From Diploptera punctata (Eukaryota > Arthropoda > Insecta > Blattodea > Blaberidae), in the NCBI GenBank assembly GCA_030220185.1, contig JASPKZ010010192.1:1-64000 (forward strand): DNA of 64,000 nucleotides. Reading direction: 5' to 3'. Both the position numbers and the translations under genes were made by a program. Shown here piece by piece: positions 9,896 through 19,779 of this stretch (position 1 is the first letter of the stretch; every line of letters begins with the position of its first letter). The notes under the pieces are model-generated. The model was not told the origin of the DNA. It ran no database searches and saw nothing but the letters and a program-made list of their open reading frames with translations.

Positions 9896-10345
9896 ATATT
9901 TGAGTTGAAAATTTTGACTCACTTCGTGGTTCTTGATTTTTATGCAGACCTAGGTTTCATCACTTCTGTGTGACATTTTCAATGCCTCCAACTTTGTTTT
10001 GCGGTTGTCTATCCTGTAAGTTGATTTTCGCTCCCTCTGCCAGCTGACCGATGAACTTCCAAATCATTTTTTTTTTCTCCAGGAATTTTGTTAATTTTTT
10101 TCTTTTTCTCCAAAAATTTTGAAATTCCCAGAGAAAAAAAAAATTGATTTGGAAGTTGATCTGTCAGCCCGGCAGAGGGAGTGGAAATCAACTTACAGAA
10201 TGGACAGCCGCAAAAAACAGTTGGAGGCATCAATAATGTCGTACAGAAGCGACAAAACCTAGGTCTGCATAAAAATCAAGAAATATGAGGTGAGGCAAAG
10301 AACCAACTCAAATATAATTAAAAAGAAACCTCATACTGTTAAATT
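9896..10345. mobile_element. palindromic PLE insertion
   Basis: Left arm (9905-10090) and right arm (10125-10315) are inverted copies: CAGACCTAGGTTTCATCAC versus its complement, and CTTCCAAATCA versus TGATTTGGAAG around a centre near 10105. Arms end in TCTTGATTTTTATGCAGACC / ATAAAAATCAAGAAATATGA. Right tail ends AAACCTCATACTG. Confidence 0.8.
9944..9985 (-). ncRNA. variant hammerhead motif (UUGAAAA core)
   Basis: On the minus strand: GCA, then TTGAAAA, stem II (GTCAC/GTGAT) with a 6-nt loop, GAAA, stem III ACCTAGGT, C, then TGC closing stem I with GCA. The core has U3 and A8 in place of C3 and G8, a paired change. The right arm copy (10224-10262) is more decayed. Confidence 0.6.
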
Positions 10346-10386
10346 TGATTTTTAAATTTGATTTTACTGTTATTTCATCCATCCAT

Positions 10387-10705
10387 CCATAGTAATTCTG
10401 CCTGAAGGCAGGTCTTTCACTGCAATCGTAGCATTTTCATGCTATGCTTTGCAGCTTTACTAGGGAATTGTAGGTGTGGTAGCGTCCTGTTGCTTTCCAC
10501 ACCGGTGAAGGATGATGATGATGATGATGATGGCCATATGATTTCGGGGACCATTTGGGCCTTAAAGTTTTCCTGACATTTGTCTTAGAGATGAGGAAAA
10601 ACCTCGAGAAAAACTTCACCCAGAAAAACTGCCCTGACCGGGGATCAAACCTGGGCCCGCTGCATGACAAGGCAGCATGCTACCTCGAGACCATAGCGGT
10701 GGACA
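10387..10705 (-). repeat. SINE D, full length
   Basis: Minus copy of the tRNA-derived SINE also seen at 44510-44822: the right end holds the head (GTGGTCTCGAGGTAGC counterpart, complement of GGTTTGATCCC), the middle has a GAT microsatellite, and the left end has the GCATAGCATGAAAATGCTA hairpin and GGCAGGTCTTTCACTGCAAT. Confidence 0.75.
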
Positions 10706-10799
10706 CATTTCACACATATATTAAATAAATGTATGCATGTATGTAGCTAATGCTCTGCAGTTAACAACAAAGTGTAGCTTCCCAATACTTGGATGTCAC

Positions 10800-12065
10800 A
10801 TCTTGAAGAGCTGCACAGTTTGTTAAATCTGAAGAAGTAATTCATTTCCCACGTTGTGGTGACATTTTGAAGCAGCTAACTCTCTTCATGCCCGATGTTG
10901 TAGTAACATTTTCAAGGATTTGTGTCCCAAAAACAAATTACTGGTTCAGGTTGGGTTTAATTTTCGGTAGAGCTGGAATCTCTTCTCAAGGTCGGAAGTG
11001 GTACACAGGATAGGAAAACACTTTAAAATCACTGAAAACTGTTTCTTGTAGAAATAATTGTAAATTTATTTACTATTTAATTTCCCAGCAGATCAAGTAA
11101 ATATAGGTGGTATTATTCTTCACCGTCAATTAAAATTAAATTATTTTATTTTCTTTTCTTGAATCAACTATTCTTCTTGTATTAAATATCACATTTTATC
11201 AGGAGAGCTGTTATTGCTTCTATGTTTGTTGAAAGTTGTATGCTGAATGACTAGTGTTTGATCCTTCCGGGAAATTCTAAAAAAACAAACTAAAAAAACA
11301 ACATGAAAGCAGAATAACGGCTTGTGAAATGAGATTCATGCGCAGAACAGCGGGTTACACCAGATGGGATCGGAAAAGGAACACCGATATCTTAAAAGAA
11401 TTGAAGACTACGCCAATTTTGGAATATATTAAACAGTACCAACCATATTGGAAACACCATCTTGAAAGAATGAGTTCAAATCGGATCCCCAAAGCTGTTT
11501 ATAATTATATACCAAGAGGACGAAGATCACTGGGCCGTCCTATGAAACGCTGGAGGGAAAATTTTCTATAGGATCGTAACAGGCCTTGGCCTAATACTTG
11601 GAAGGAAGAAGAAGAAGATGACTAGTGTAATTCTTTTATAATTTTAAAGAACATTATTACATCACATGATGTTATATTTTAAATTCTATTGGTTACTATA
11701 ATATTTAAATTTGATTTGTTAAATCAAAAAGTTAATTGTTTTAACATCCAATCAGAGTTTAGTTTACTTTCATTTAAAAAATATGAAGTTAAGCAGGTGT
11801 TCTTATTACAGTTATAATAGAAAGCTTTATATTTCTGACAACAATTACTTAAAACAATTTTAAAAGCATTATTTAGAAAGGCTGTTATGTAATACAATTT
11901 CTTTAATTGATACTGAGACATTTTTATTCAACATGACCAACAATGAATTATTTAGATGTTTTTCTTTATTTAAGTTAAATTTAAATATTAAAAGAATTTT
12001 AAAATATAAAATTATTAACTTTAACTTTCATATTTATTGTGATATTAAAATCCTGCTATAAATCT
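10800..12065 (+). repeat. dispersed repeat copy 1, unclassified (inverse copy at 32190-33090)
   Basis: Long, moderately conserved match, in opposite orientation, to 32190-33090. Shared blocks include the GTTGGGTTTAATTTT / AAAATTAAACCCAAC and CACATGATG / CATCATGTG regions. A LINE insertion at 11257-11617 splits this copy, and the other copy is uninterrupted there. No ORF; family unknown. It runs to within 150 bp of exon k. Confidence 0.6.
11257..11617 (+). mobile_element. LINE 3' end with 10-bp TSD
   Basis: Encodes the LINE C-terminus MRFMRRTAGYTRWDRKRNTD ... PRGRRSLGRPMKRWRENFL, then a 3' UTR (GGATCGTAACAGGCCTTGGC) and a GAAGAAGAAG tail. ATGACTAGTG repeats at 11247-11256 and 11618-11627 bound it. 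Same family as 53050-54155 and the tails at 47080-47230, 54867-55297. Confidence 0.82.
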
Positions 12066-12206
12066 CTGTCCATTTCTACACAATATACACTCAATACACC
12101 AATTCTGTGTCCTGTAGTAAGCTCAGTATAGCAACTGCACATTTTCGTGCTAGTTCCAGAATTATAGATGGATTTTTTAACAATATTAAATAAATGTTGT
12201 ACTTAC

Positions 12207-12316
12207 TATTTTTATCTTCAGTTGATGAAATCTTCCTGTACGCAAGCACTAATGCCAATGGGCTTCCAAACATGAAGAAATCACTAACTTCAAATTCTAA
12301 TTTGCACTGATGTTCA
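12207..12316 (-). CDS. rdgB: rdgB exon k, start of DDHD domain
   Basis: Reads SEHQCKLEFEVSDFF then MFGSPLALVLAYRKISSTED. The FMFGSPLALVLAYRK segment is the hallmark beginning of the DDHD domain in PITPNM/rdgB proteins. Acceptor gtttcag, donor GTAAGT; ends with one base of the next codon. Intact, 110 nt. Confidence 0.94.
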
Positions 12317-12529
12317 CTGAAACAAATTGAAACACTGCTTCTTTTTATGTAGACAATGTTACGTATTTTAAATGTAACTCATTACAGCTGTAATGCTACA
12401 ACTTTTCCAATAATTCTGTCCGCTATTGTTATGGCAATTATGTGTTATGGAGCACAGGTTGTGAACTATATCAAGTGCTAAAAATATGCAGGATCTTCTT
12501 GGTGGAGTTCTAACTAGTTTAGTTAATAT

Positions 12530-12720
12530 GAGGGGCATATCAAACGGTCCCAATCTAGGGGATATGTGAATGGCAACCACAAGGTGCCCAAGCTGAGCAA
12601 AACATTGCTTCCACTTACTTGTGTTTTGCTCTTGGCTAATTCTTGTTTTTTTTACTCTGATGGTATTAGAGTACTCGAGGGCTAGGAGATCTTTTACTAT
12701 TTTCATTCCTGTCTATTGCT
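12530..12720 (+). repeat. fragment of a LINE-tailed short repeat
   Basis: Matches the 5' half of the element at 54867-55297 (CTAGGGGATATGTG, ACAAGGTGCCCAAGCTGAGC, CTTCCACTTACTTGTGTTTT). The LINE-like 3' tail is missing. Confidence 0.55.
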
Positions 12721-12851
12721 CTATCTAATTCTTACAACCTTGTGAGCACTCACCTTGATGGGTTAACCTTGTTATTGACATATTACGTAAACAAGGAATT
12801 AAAATTTTTTATTTTTTATTACTTCACTCACCTCATATTTCATAACTTCTT

Positions 12852-12895
12852 GCAGACCTAGGGTTTCATCACACCATTTGTGACATTGTCAATGC
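12852..12895 (-). ncRNA. variant hammerhead motif (UUGACAA core)
   Basis: Minus strand: GCA - TTGACAA - stem II (GTCAC/GTGAT) - GAAA - stem III (ACC/GGT) - C - TGC. All elements except C3 and G8 follow the hammerhead consensus, and C3 and G8 are U and A. Confidence 0.6.
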
Positions 12896-13556
12896 TGTGT
12901 CACGTTCACAACTGACGTCCAACGGCCTTCTATCCTGCAGACTGACCTCCGCGCCATCTGATGGCTGACCGACGAATTTCCTAATCAGTCCTCTCTCCTT
13001 ATCACCGGGTATTTAAAAATTCATAGTTGTATTTTCATTCTTGCTTATGTAAATTTTTTGCCAAATTGTGAGTTCCTTCGGTTTTTCCAATTGTTTAAGT
13101 AATTTTGTTTTGGTTTCTATTCTATGTTTTTCTGACCAGGCATGTGCAGCTATTGCAGATTTTTCCGTTTCTCCATTTTTAACATTTCTGAGGTGTTCCT
13201 TTAATCTTGTATTTAGATTGCTTTTTGTTTTTCCTATGTATATGTTTTCACAATCTTTATCAAATTTTTTGCAAAAAATCGGGAATTTATCAAATTTTTT
13301 GCAAAAAATCAGGAATTTATTAGAACATCATAAAATTGGAAGAGAAGCTAAACTTTTAAAACAAGTAGAAAAATCTTTGGAATTGACAGTTTGGGAAAAA
13401 ATATACATTCAGAAAAACAAAAATAGATCAATGAATGTTGATATCCCTAACGAAATTACATTGATTTCGAAGTTCATAAATTCAACCATAGATGGCAGCA
13501 CTGAAGATGGCGACAATAGAACAGTTGACGGCCGAAGAATTTCGTCAGTCGGAGTT

Positions 13557-13600
13557 ATGGCTGAAGATGAACATGACTGTGTTTGAAATCGCGATATCAT
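13557..13600 (+). ncRNA. hammerhead ribozyme motif (canonical core)
   Basis: ATGG pairs with TCAT (stem I, one G-U). The core is CTGAAGA (13561-13567), stem II contains ACA/TGT, then GAAA, a self-complementary ATCGCGAT stem III and A at 13596 as the cleavage base. Confidence 0.65.
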
Positions 13601-14079
13601 GGAAGCATGAATCCTATGAGGTGAGTTGTTTAAACAATATGTTCTCCGATTAATTTTAATGATTATACCTCATAATGTTTACTTCCCAACATCAATTTAA
13701 TATAAGTAGTTCAAGTTATTCTAATATGAAGGCCTTTCGAAAACAATGTTTCATCTTCTGCATTTTAACTGGAACTGATGGTGTTGTACAGGTTGTATAA
13801 CGGATTTATGTCTGCAGTTATGTTCTCATTGAGTAAGTCTTTATTCTTTGCTTCTTTTAGAATCTCTATGTCTTCAGGAAGCTGATTCTGTTGTTACTGT
13901 ATTCTCTGTACAGTACTGACATAGAGTTATCAATTTTTTCACATGAATTTTAAAAGAGCTGGATACATGTAATGAAGAATGAATGAGGGGCATATCATGA
14001 GCAACATTTTTTTAAAAAAATCATAATATTTGTTTTAGACAATCCAAGTACATCATCGTAATCTACAGACTTTTGGGTC

Positions 14080-14820
14080 ACTGTTAATATTATTCGTTTT
14101 TAAACACCTTAATGATGGACAAATTATATTTGAAAAGAAAAATATAAGCCTAGACTGGGACCTTTGACTTTCTATGTCAATGTTCTTCCATCTGAGCCAC
14201 CAAGGCCTCTTTTCAAATATAATTTGTCCATCATTAAGGTGTTTAAAAACGAATAATATGAACATTGAAAGAAGCACTACTGGCTTTATAAGTAATGTTT
14301 AAATTCCCAATAAAAAGTCTTCTTAATAAAGAAGCCGCCATTTGCAAAAATCGTAGCAACGGCTCGTAGCATTTGGGGTTAGGGAATTAACTATGTGTAA
14401 GAGAAAAATACGCGTTTAGATTGGAGGCCTAGGTGGCTCAGATGGAAGAGCATTGACATAGAGAGTCAAAGATCCTGGGTTCAAATCCCAGTCTAGGCGT
14501 ATATTTTTCTTTTCAAATATAATTTGTCCATCATTAAGGTGTTTAAAAACGAATAATATTAACATTGAAAGAAGCACTACTGGCTTTATAAGTAATGTTT
14601 AAATTCCCAATAAAAAGTCTTCTTAATAAAGAAGCCTCCATTTGCAAAAATCGTAGCAACGGCTCGTAGCATTTGGGGTTAGGGAATTAACTATGTGTAA
14701 GAGAAAAATACGCGTTTAGATTGGAGGCCTAGGTGGCTCAGATGGAAGAGCATTGACATAGAGAGTCAAAGATCCTGGGTTCAAATCCCAGTCTAGGCGT
14801 ATATTTTTCTTTTCAAATAT
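14080..14820. repeat. SINE A array: truncated inverse unit plus two tandem 300-bp units
   Basis: A shortened minus unit (14083-14210) forms a hairpin with the first plus unit. Two plus units then follow with a period of exactly 300 bp (e.g. AATTTGTCCATCATTAAGG at 14221 and 14521; tRNA-like heads at about 14427 and 14727). I noticed only about two differences between units, so the duplication is recent or homogenised. Confidence 0.85.
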
Positions 14821-14834
14821 AATTTTGGGTCACT

Positions 14835-15020
14835 TTTCACTTTTGTGTAACTTCTGAAGATGAGGCTAACATGCCTTGAAACAGCGAAGATATGAGACAA
14901 CACTGTGGTCCTGTGCTGTGAAGAACACATAGTGTATGAGGTGAGACAATTAACCAATCTTTTTAATTTAATTGAAACACATTCTCAGGAACACAACCAA
15001 ATTATGAGGTGAGAAGTTAA
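14835..15020 (+). mobile_element. PLE 3'-end fragments with hammerhead-like core
   Basis: CTGAAGA at 14854-14860, stem II GAGGC/GCCTT and GAAAC are present, but stem III and stem I are not convincing. Followed by two GTATGAGGTGAG/TTATGAGGTGAG ends (14937, 15002), suggesting two stacked termini. Confidence 0.5.
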
Positions 15021-15095
15021 ATTATATTTGAAGAGAAAAATTTTCGCCTAGACCGGGACTCGAACCCGGGACCCTTGGCTTTCCGGGCCAATAAT
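15020..15095 (-). repeat. SINE A fragment (tRNA-like T-arm half)
   Basis: Contains AGACCGGGACTCGAACCCGG, the complement of a complete T-arm, and breaks off in the anticodon arm at CCGGGCCA, directly into AATAATAAAAACATCATGAG. Confidence 0.6.
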
Positions 15096-15234
15096 AATAA
15101 AAACATCATGAGAAGTTAAAGCTCAAATTAATTATCTCTTTTATCTTCATACAAGAAATCATTGGAATAATTATAGCACTACAACTGTAAATGAGAAATT
15201 AATGAGGTATATATTTGTATGGCATAAGCTTTAC

Positions 15235-15451
15235 CTTGTTGACGAGGATCTTCTCCTGGGGGCTGGGGCAGATAAATGCTTGTTTGGATAAAGTCCCTCC
15301 GCGTTCTGTCCACCTTCAGTTGTATGAGTCCCACATTCATCTCCAGCCGGACCATCTGTGTCCAGAATACTGTTCTCGCTGTCGTGACGAGACTGATATT
15401 GACTAGTTCGACAAAGTGCATCATAACCTAAAATTGAGCCTACTCCATCAC
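15235..15451 (-). CDS. rdgB: rdgB exon j, segment upstream of DDHD
   Basis: Intact frame: GDGVGSILGYDALCRTSQYQ, SRHDSENSILDTDG, and ending NKHLSAPAPRRRSSSTR. The GDGVG pentapeptide sits where catalytic DDHD phospholipases have GxSxG, but no serine is present. Acceptor attgcag, donor GTAAAG; ends in phase 2. The basic/serine-rich RRRSSST end is a plausible regulatory linker. Sits between a 300-bp SINE array and a palindromic PLE. Confidence 0.93.
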
Positions 15452-15622
15452 CTGCAATAAATATATGTTAACTTTCATCTCATACTGTACAATAACATTT
15501 TTTTAAAGAGAAAAATGTTTTATTTAAATTAATATCGGGAAGTAAACATTATGAGGTTATATCATTAATAGTGAGTGGAGAACATATTTTTAACAACTCC
15601 CTCATATATTTTCAAATTTCTT

Positions 15623-15665
15623 TGATACTGGCGGTTTCAGACAATATCTTGTCCCTCTTCAGTCA
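15623..15665 (-). ncRNA. hammerhead ribozyme motif (canonical core)
   Basis: Minus strand: stem I TGA/TCA, core CTGAAGA, stem II GACAA/TTGTC with 4-nt loop, GAAA, stem III ACC/GGT-type (ACCGCCAGT, one mismatch), cleavage base A. Mirror of 15921-15963. Confidence 0.68.
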
Positions 15666-15920
15666 TGACTTCTACTGATGAAATTCTCTGGTTGTTGATT
15701 TCTCTGATAGGCAAAACTTTTGAAACAATTGGATAAACCGTTGGAATTGACAATTTGGGAAAAGATATTCATTCAGAAGAATAAATATCAATCTATGAAC
15801 TTCAATATTCCGGTGGATAAAAATTTAATTACAAAGTTTATAATCCCAACCAAAGATGGCAGCAAAGAGGTGATGTCATTAGAGAAATCAACAACCAGAG
15901 AATATCATCAGTGGAAGCCA

Positions 15921-15963
15921 TGACTGAGGAGGGACAAGATATTGTCTGAAACCGCCGGTATCA
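15921..15963 (+). ncRNA. hammerhead ribozyme motif (canonical core)
   Basis: TGA (15921-15923) pairs with TCA (15961-15963); core CTGAGGA (15924-15930); stem II GACAA/TTGTC; GAAA; stem III ACC-GCC-GGT; A at 15960 as cleavage base. Every expected element is present. Confidence 0.72.
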
Positions 15964-16139
15964 AAGAAATTTGAAATTATATGAGGTGAGTCGTTAAAAA
16001 TATGTTCTCCGCTCACTATTAAGAAAAATGTTTGTCTGAACTGGAAATTGTATCCAAGACCTCTAGTGCATGCACCATTGTACTAACCTGACATCACTCT
16101 CCCATACAAGTCTGTTTCTCTCCTAGCACACACATATAA

Positions 16140-17195
16140 TATATAAGAATTAAATGAATCGTGATTCTTCTCACCTCATACTTCTATGTTTTTTTTAAAC
16201 ACAGCACTGCAGTATCAGCGACTATTGTCACCATCCTCAGCTCGTTTTCATGACTGGCAAGTTTTTGTTTTGCCAGTAATTATCCAAACTGCCATCTGGT
16301 GTATTTTGGAAGAACTTTGTAATCAAGCTCGGTTCGTCTGGAATCTCAAAGTTCATGGTTCTAGTACGGTTTTTTTGAATATATATCTTTTCCCAAACTG
16401 TTAAATCTAAAGGTTTAGATAGATGTTTCAAAAGTTTTGCTTCTTTTTCAATTCCATGATTCTCTAATAAACTATGTGCTGCTATAGCTGATTTTTCAAT
16501 TTCTCCATTCTTTATGTTTCTGAAGTGTTCTTTTTTATGAGTTTCCAGACAACATAAAATCTGGAATTTATCAAATTGATTGCAAAGATTGCAACAGGAT
16601 ACATATAGGAAAAACAAAAGGAACTTGGAAACTCGTAAAAAGAAAAAACACTCCAGAAACATAAGAATGGAGAAATTGAATAAATCAGCTATAGCAGCAC
16701 ATAGTTTATTAGAGCATCATAGAATTGAAAAAGAAGCAAAACTTTTGAAACATCTATCCAAACCTTTGGATTTAACAGTTTGGTAAAAAATATATATTCA
16801 AAAAAAACCATACTAGAACCATGAACTTCGAGATTCCAGACAAACCGAACTTGATTACAAAGTTCTTCAAAAATACAACAGATGGCAATTTAGAAAATGA
16901 TTTCCTTCAAAAGAACACCAGATGGCATTTTAGAAAATGATTCCTCTCAAAAGAACACCAGATGGCAGTGTTAGAAAATGATTCCTTCAAAAGAACACCA
17001 GATGGCATTTTGGATAATTACCGGCAAAAAAAAAATTGACAGTAGTTGAAACAGCTAACGCTGTGTGACCATGGGTCGCCAATACTGCAGTGCTGTATGT
17101 TTAAAAAAAACATAGAAGTATGAGGTAAGAAGAAATCATGATTCATTTAATTCTTATTAATAAAACCTCATAATGTTAAAAAATTCCCACATTAT
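16140..17195. mobile_element. palindromic PLE with opposed GIY-YIG C-terminal remnants
   Basis: Minus half (16237-16560) encodes GEIEKSAIAAHSLLENHGIE and LTVWEKIYIQKNRTRTMNFE; the plus half repeats it from about 16560. The GIY-YIG catalytic start is damaged at the centre. Hammerhead regions at 16205-16240 and 17040-17100 have GATA/AATA for GAAA and look decayed. Confidence 0.75.
16881..17015 (+). repeat. 40-bp tandem repeat within the PLE C-terminal region
   Basis: AGATGGCA...AGAACACC recurs at 16881, 16921, 16961 and 17001, a 40-bp period. Because 40 is not a multiple of three the repeat shifts frame at each unit, so it arose after coding function was lost or ended the ORF. Confidence 0.85.
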
Positions 17196-17212
17196 TATAT
17201 AAATGAACTTAC

Positions 17213-17435
17213 CTACAAAGCAGATCTGTCCATTGAATCCACTGCCTTCCATCGGATCTGATAAAGTCTTGGTACACTGTGTTAGCTTCCATTGATCAAC
17301 CCTCGAAACAGCGTCCTGATACTCTGGTGTTGAGCTTGAAAACAGCGGAATAGCACCAATAGGTTATGGAGTCATGAGTCACATGAGGGTGTCTGTGTAC
17401 TCGATGGAGACACATCAAAACTGTACGGACTCAAG
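17213..17435 (-). CDS. rdgB: rdgB exon i, central region; carries frameshifting indels
   Basis: Starts LSPYSFDVSPSSTQTP, then loses frame near 17380-17385 and again near 17358-17368. In alternative frames it recovers GAIPLFSSSTPEYQDAVSR, then (after a one-base loss) ANTVYQDFIRSD, then (after a one-base gain) GSGFNGQICFV. Acceptor tttgcag and donor GTAAGT are canonical, and start and end phases match the neighbouring exons once the net +2 is removed. Homology therefore covers the whole exon although no single frame does. Confidence 0.8.
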
Positions 17436-18024
17436 CTGCAAACAATCAATACTTTCATTAAATTGTATTCCTCATATTATAAAAAGTTAAGGGATTGTTT
17501 GTTGTGAAATGGGAGGAGAAAAAAGTAGCTCACAATATTAAAATTATATCTCTGATTCTAATTACACACAACAACAAAAAAGATTGCTCACAGGCTCGAA
17601 ATGTATCAATAACTATGTTTTTTGACTCGCAGAAGAAGACGAAAATATTAGTTTTTACCAATCACCTAACCGGAGTCAGATATATCGACGACAACCTTAG
17701 CAAAAGTGATCATTTCAGTGAGGAGTCGCAGGCGCTATTATTGTCTCTCAAAACTGGTCACCCTTATTTTCTTTGCGTGGTGTTATTACTCTTGGCGATT
17801 GTTAAAACCCTCAGGAATACACAAAGGAAACAAAATTTCCTGATTGCCACGTGAAGTAATGGACTGTAATACCTCGTTCTGTGCAGTTCATCTAACATTA
17901 CATCATTGTGATGGTGTGAAGTGTCGATATATGCGTTATTGTGTATCATTATAAAGAAATTGTATTAAAACAATCTACTATAATATATTTTTAATACGTA
18001 AGTTTTAGTTGTTTTAATATAATT

Positions 18025-18640
18025 TTGCAATGTCTCGCCTCTGTAAGAATTCTCCTAATTTATTTCTGTTATGTATGTGGAGGGCATTGTACAAAAAATG
18101 TCAGCACAGAAACTAGTTATAAAGGCGTTACAATTGTATCATTTGGGAACTATAGTAAATTTGGAGATACTGATAAATATTGGGCCCCCAATTTTTGCTG
18201 TACAAACTGCCCAAAGGATTTTAATAGGGTGGTTAAAAGGTTCGCATTCGTGCATGCCATTTGCCATTCCACATGTTTGTGGAGGGAACCCACGGACCAC
18301 ATCAGTGACTTATTTCTGTACGGTCATATATCTAGTTTCACTTTAAAAAATAAGCATCCTCTTCAGTATCCAAATTTTGCAGTCAGTCATGCGACCTGTT
18401 CAACCATAGTGATTCTTCACCGAATTGTGTGACGTCAGTGAGGAACATGGACAAAGGTTCCACGAAGACATTTTAGATATGGAAAGGTGTTATAAAGGAA
18501 AATCAGTGACAACGTGCTTGCTGATTACTGCTGGCAACTTATCACAGGACGTTTTGGAACCATTCTTATCGGCTCTTAAGTCATTCAGGAAAGAAGTTTT
18601 GAAAGGTGAGATTTTTTGCTACAATCTAAGCATGTGTTGT
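18025..18640 (+). pseudogene. degenerate copy of the uncharacterised TE-associated protein family
   Basis: Pieces in shifted frames: FGNYSKFGDTDKYWAPNFCC, then CLWREPTDHISDLF, KNKHPLQYPNF, and EEHGQRFHEDILDMERCYKG. The WREP..DH and KNK...YPN motifs precede the EEHG..FH..I motif in the relatives I recall. The cysteine pairs (CC..C) suggest a zinc-binding start. Frameshifts and stops make it non-functional. Same family as 5611-5805. Confidence 0.55.
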
Positions 18641-18959
18641 AATGTATACTACTTATTTATCCTTCTTAGAAAAATATTTTTAACATTTTTGGATCTTATA
18701 TGATTGTGGTTTTACATAGATCAATTGCTTCTAGCAAATTTATTGCAAAAAAATTGAAAATTAAGTGCAGATAAGGCAATAATATGCAAAATATAATGAA
18801 AAACGTGCAACACGTCCTCGTAAAAAACTGTTAGGGGATAGAGAAAAACGGACTTCAAATTCGAAATCAGCGCATGCCAATTAACTAAAATCACCTATTT
18901 TCATTTCTGCGAGCAACAAAAAGTTCAAATTTGTTGTTGTGTGTTATCTAACAATATTA

Positions 18960-19110
18960 AAATAGATTGTAGCATTTAGCGCTCAGGAATTAACAATGTA
19001 TAAGAGAAAAATGTGTGTTTAGATTGGTGGGTTCAGGTAGCTCAGTTGGTAGAGCATTGGCATAGAAAGCCAAAGATCCTGGGGTCTAAGTGCATATTTT
19101 TCTCTTCAAA
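18960..19110 (+). repeat. SINE A fragment
   Basis: GGTAGCTCAGTTGGTAGAGC and an ATAGAAA anticodon loop are present, but the T-arm is truncated at CCTGGGGTCTAAG. Confidence 0.6.
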
Positions 19111-19114
19111 CATA

Positions 19115-19605
19115 AACAAATTTATTTGAAGATGAAAACAAATCAGGAATTTATCCAGATCAAATGCAGGGATTGTGACAAAATTTATATTTGAAAAAAT
19201 GAAAAGAAATTTGAAAACAAGGGTGAAAGAACATCTTAGAAACATAAAAAAATGGAGAAGTGGAAAAGTCAGCAGTAGCTGCTCATGCTTGGTCTGACAA
19301 AACATTTAATTGAATCAAAAGCCAGTCTAATTAAACAAATAGACAAACAAACGAACTCACAGTTTGGGAAAAGATCCACATTCAGACAAGCAAAGGAAAA
19401 CTTATGAACTTTGAAATTCCTGCAACTTTTGACCTGATCCAGAGGTTCATTGGTCCACCAACAGAGGGAAGAAGAAGAGATTCTTCACGATCGACATAAC
19501 ACCAGTCACCAACAAAAGTACTCAGGATGAGACTGTTATGGTCTCAAAAATCATGATCTACTTAGAAGATATAAAATGAGGAGAGGTAAGAAACATTTAA
19601 TTTCA
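19115..19605 (+). mobile_element. degenerate PLE (plus) with decayed hammerhead
   Basis: Frameshifted GIY-YIG/C-terminal reading (KNQEFIQIKCRDCDKIY, KEHLRNIKKW, LTVWEKIHIQTSKGKL). The hammerhead at 19516-19564 keeps AAGTA/TACTT stem I and GAGAC/GGTCTC stem II, but the core is CTCAGGA. Confidence 0.6.
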
Positions 19606-19779
19606 CCATAAATTTATTTGTTGTTGGAACACCTTGCAGTACTGTGGCTGTAAGAAAAAGAAAAGTTGCAAACATATCAAAGTTACATGTGTCCCGTGAT
19701 TGTTTGCTCAGCGAACATGCATGGGCCGTAGTCAAGCCCAAGCCAAACATTCAGTTTTGGTGAATGCCTTTACCACTTG

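Larger units (their letters stand above)
12815..13725. mobile_element. composite palindromic PLE with GIY-YIG remnants
   Basis: The left part (minus) encodes a GIY-YIG tail of the 42-kb subfamily, and the right part (plus, 13300-13590) encodes LLEHHKIGREAKLLKQVEKS and LTVWEKIYIQKNKNRSMN of another subfamily. They meet near 13270-13310 in a short direct repeat (CAAATTTTTTGCAAAAAATC twice, 40 bp apart). Arms end in CTCACCTCATATTTC and ATCCTATGAGGTGAG. Confidence 0.7.
15521..16021. mobile_element. palindromic PLE with 12-bp TSD
   Basis: AGAAAAATGTTT occurs at 15509-15520 and 16022-16033, exactly bordering a 501-bp palindromic insertion. The right half encodes LDKPLELTIWEKIFIQKNKY, a PLE C-terminus. 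Both arms carry complete hammerhead motifs in opposite orientation. Confidence 0.85.

Noticed and set aside
13068..13586. 172-codon plus frame as a single novel protein
   Set aside because: Its first half is antisense to one PLE copy and its second half is sense to another; the frame crosses a palindrome junction.
14210..14820. CRISPR-like array from the regular 300-bp repetition
   Set aside because: Only two units, 300-bp period, no short repeat/spacer layout, and a eukaryotic context; it is a tandem SINE.
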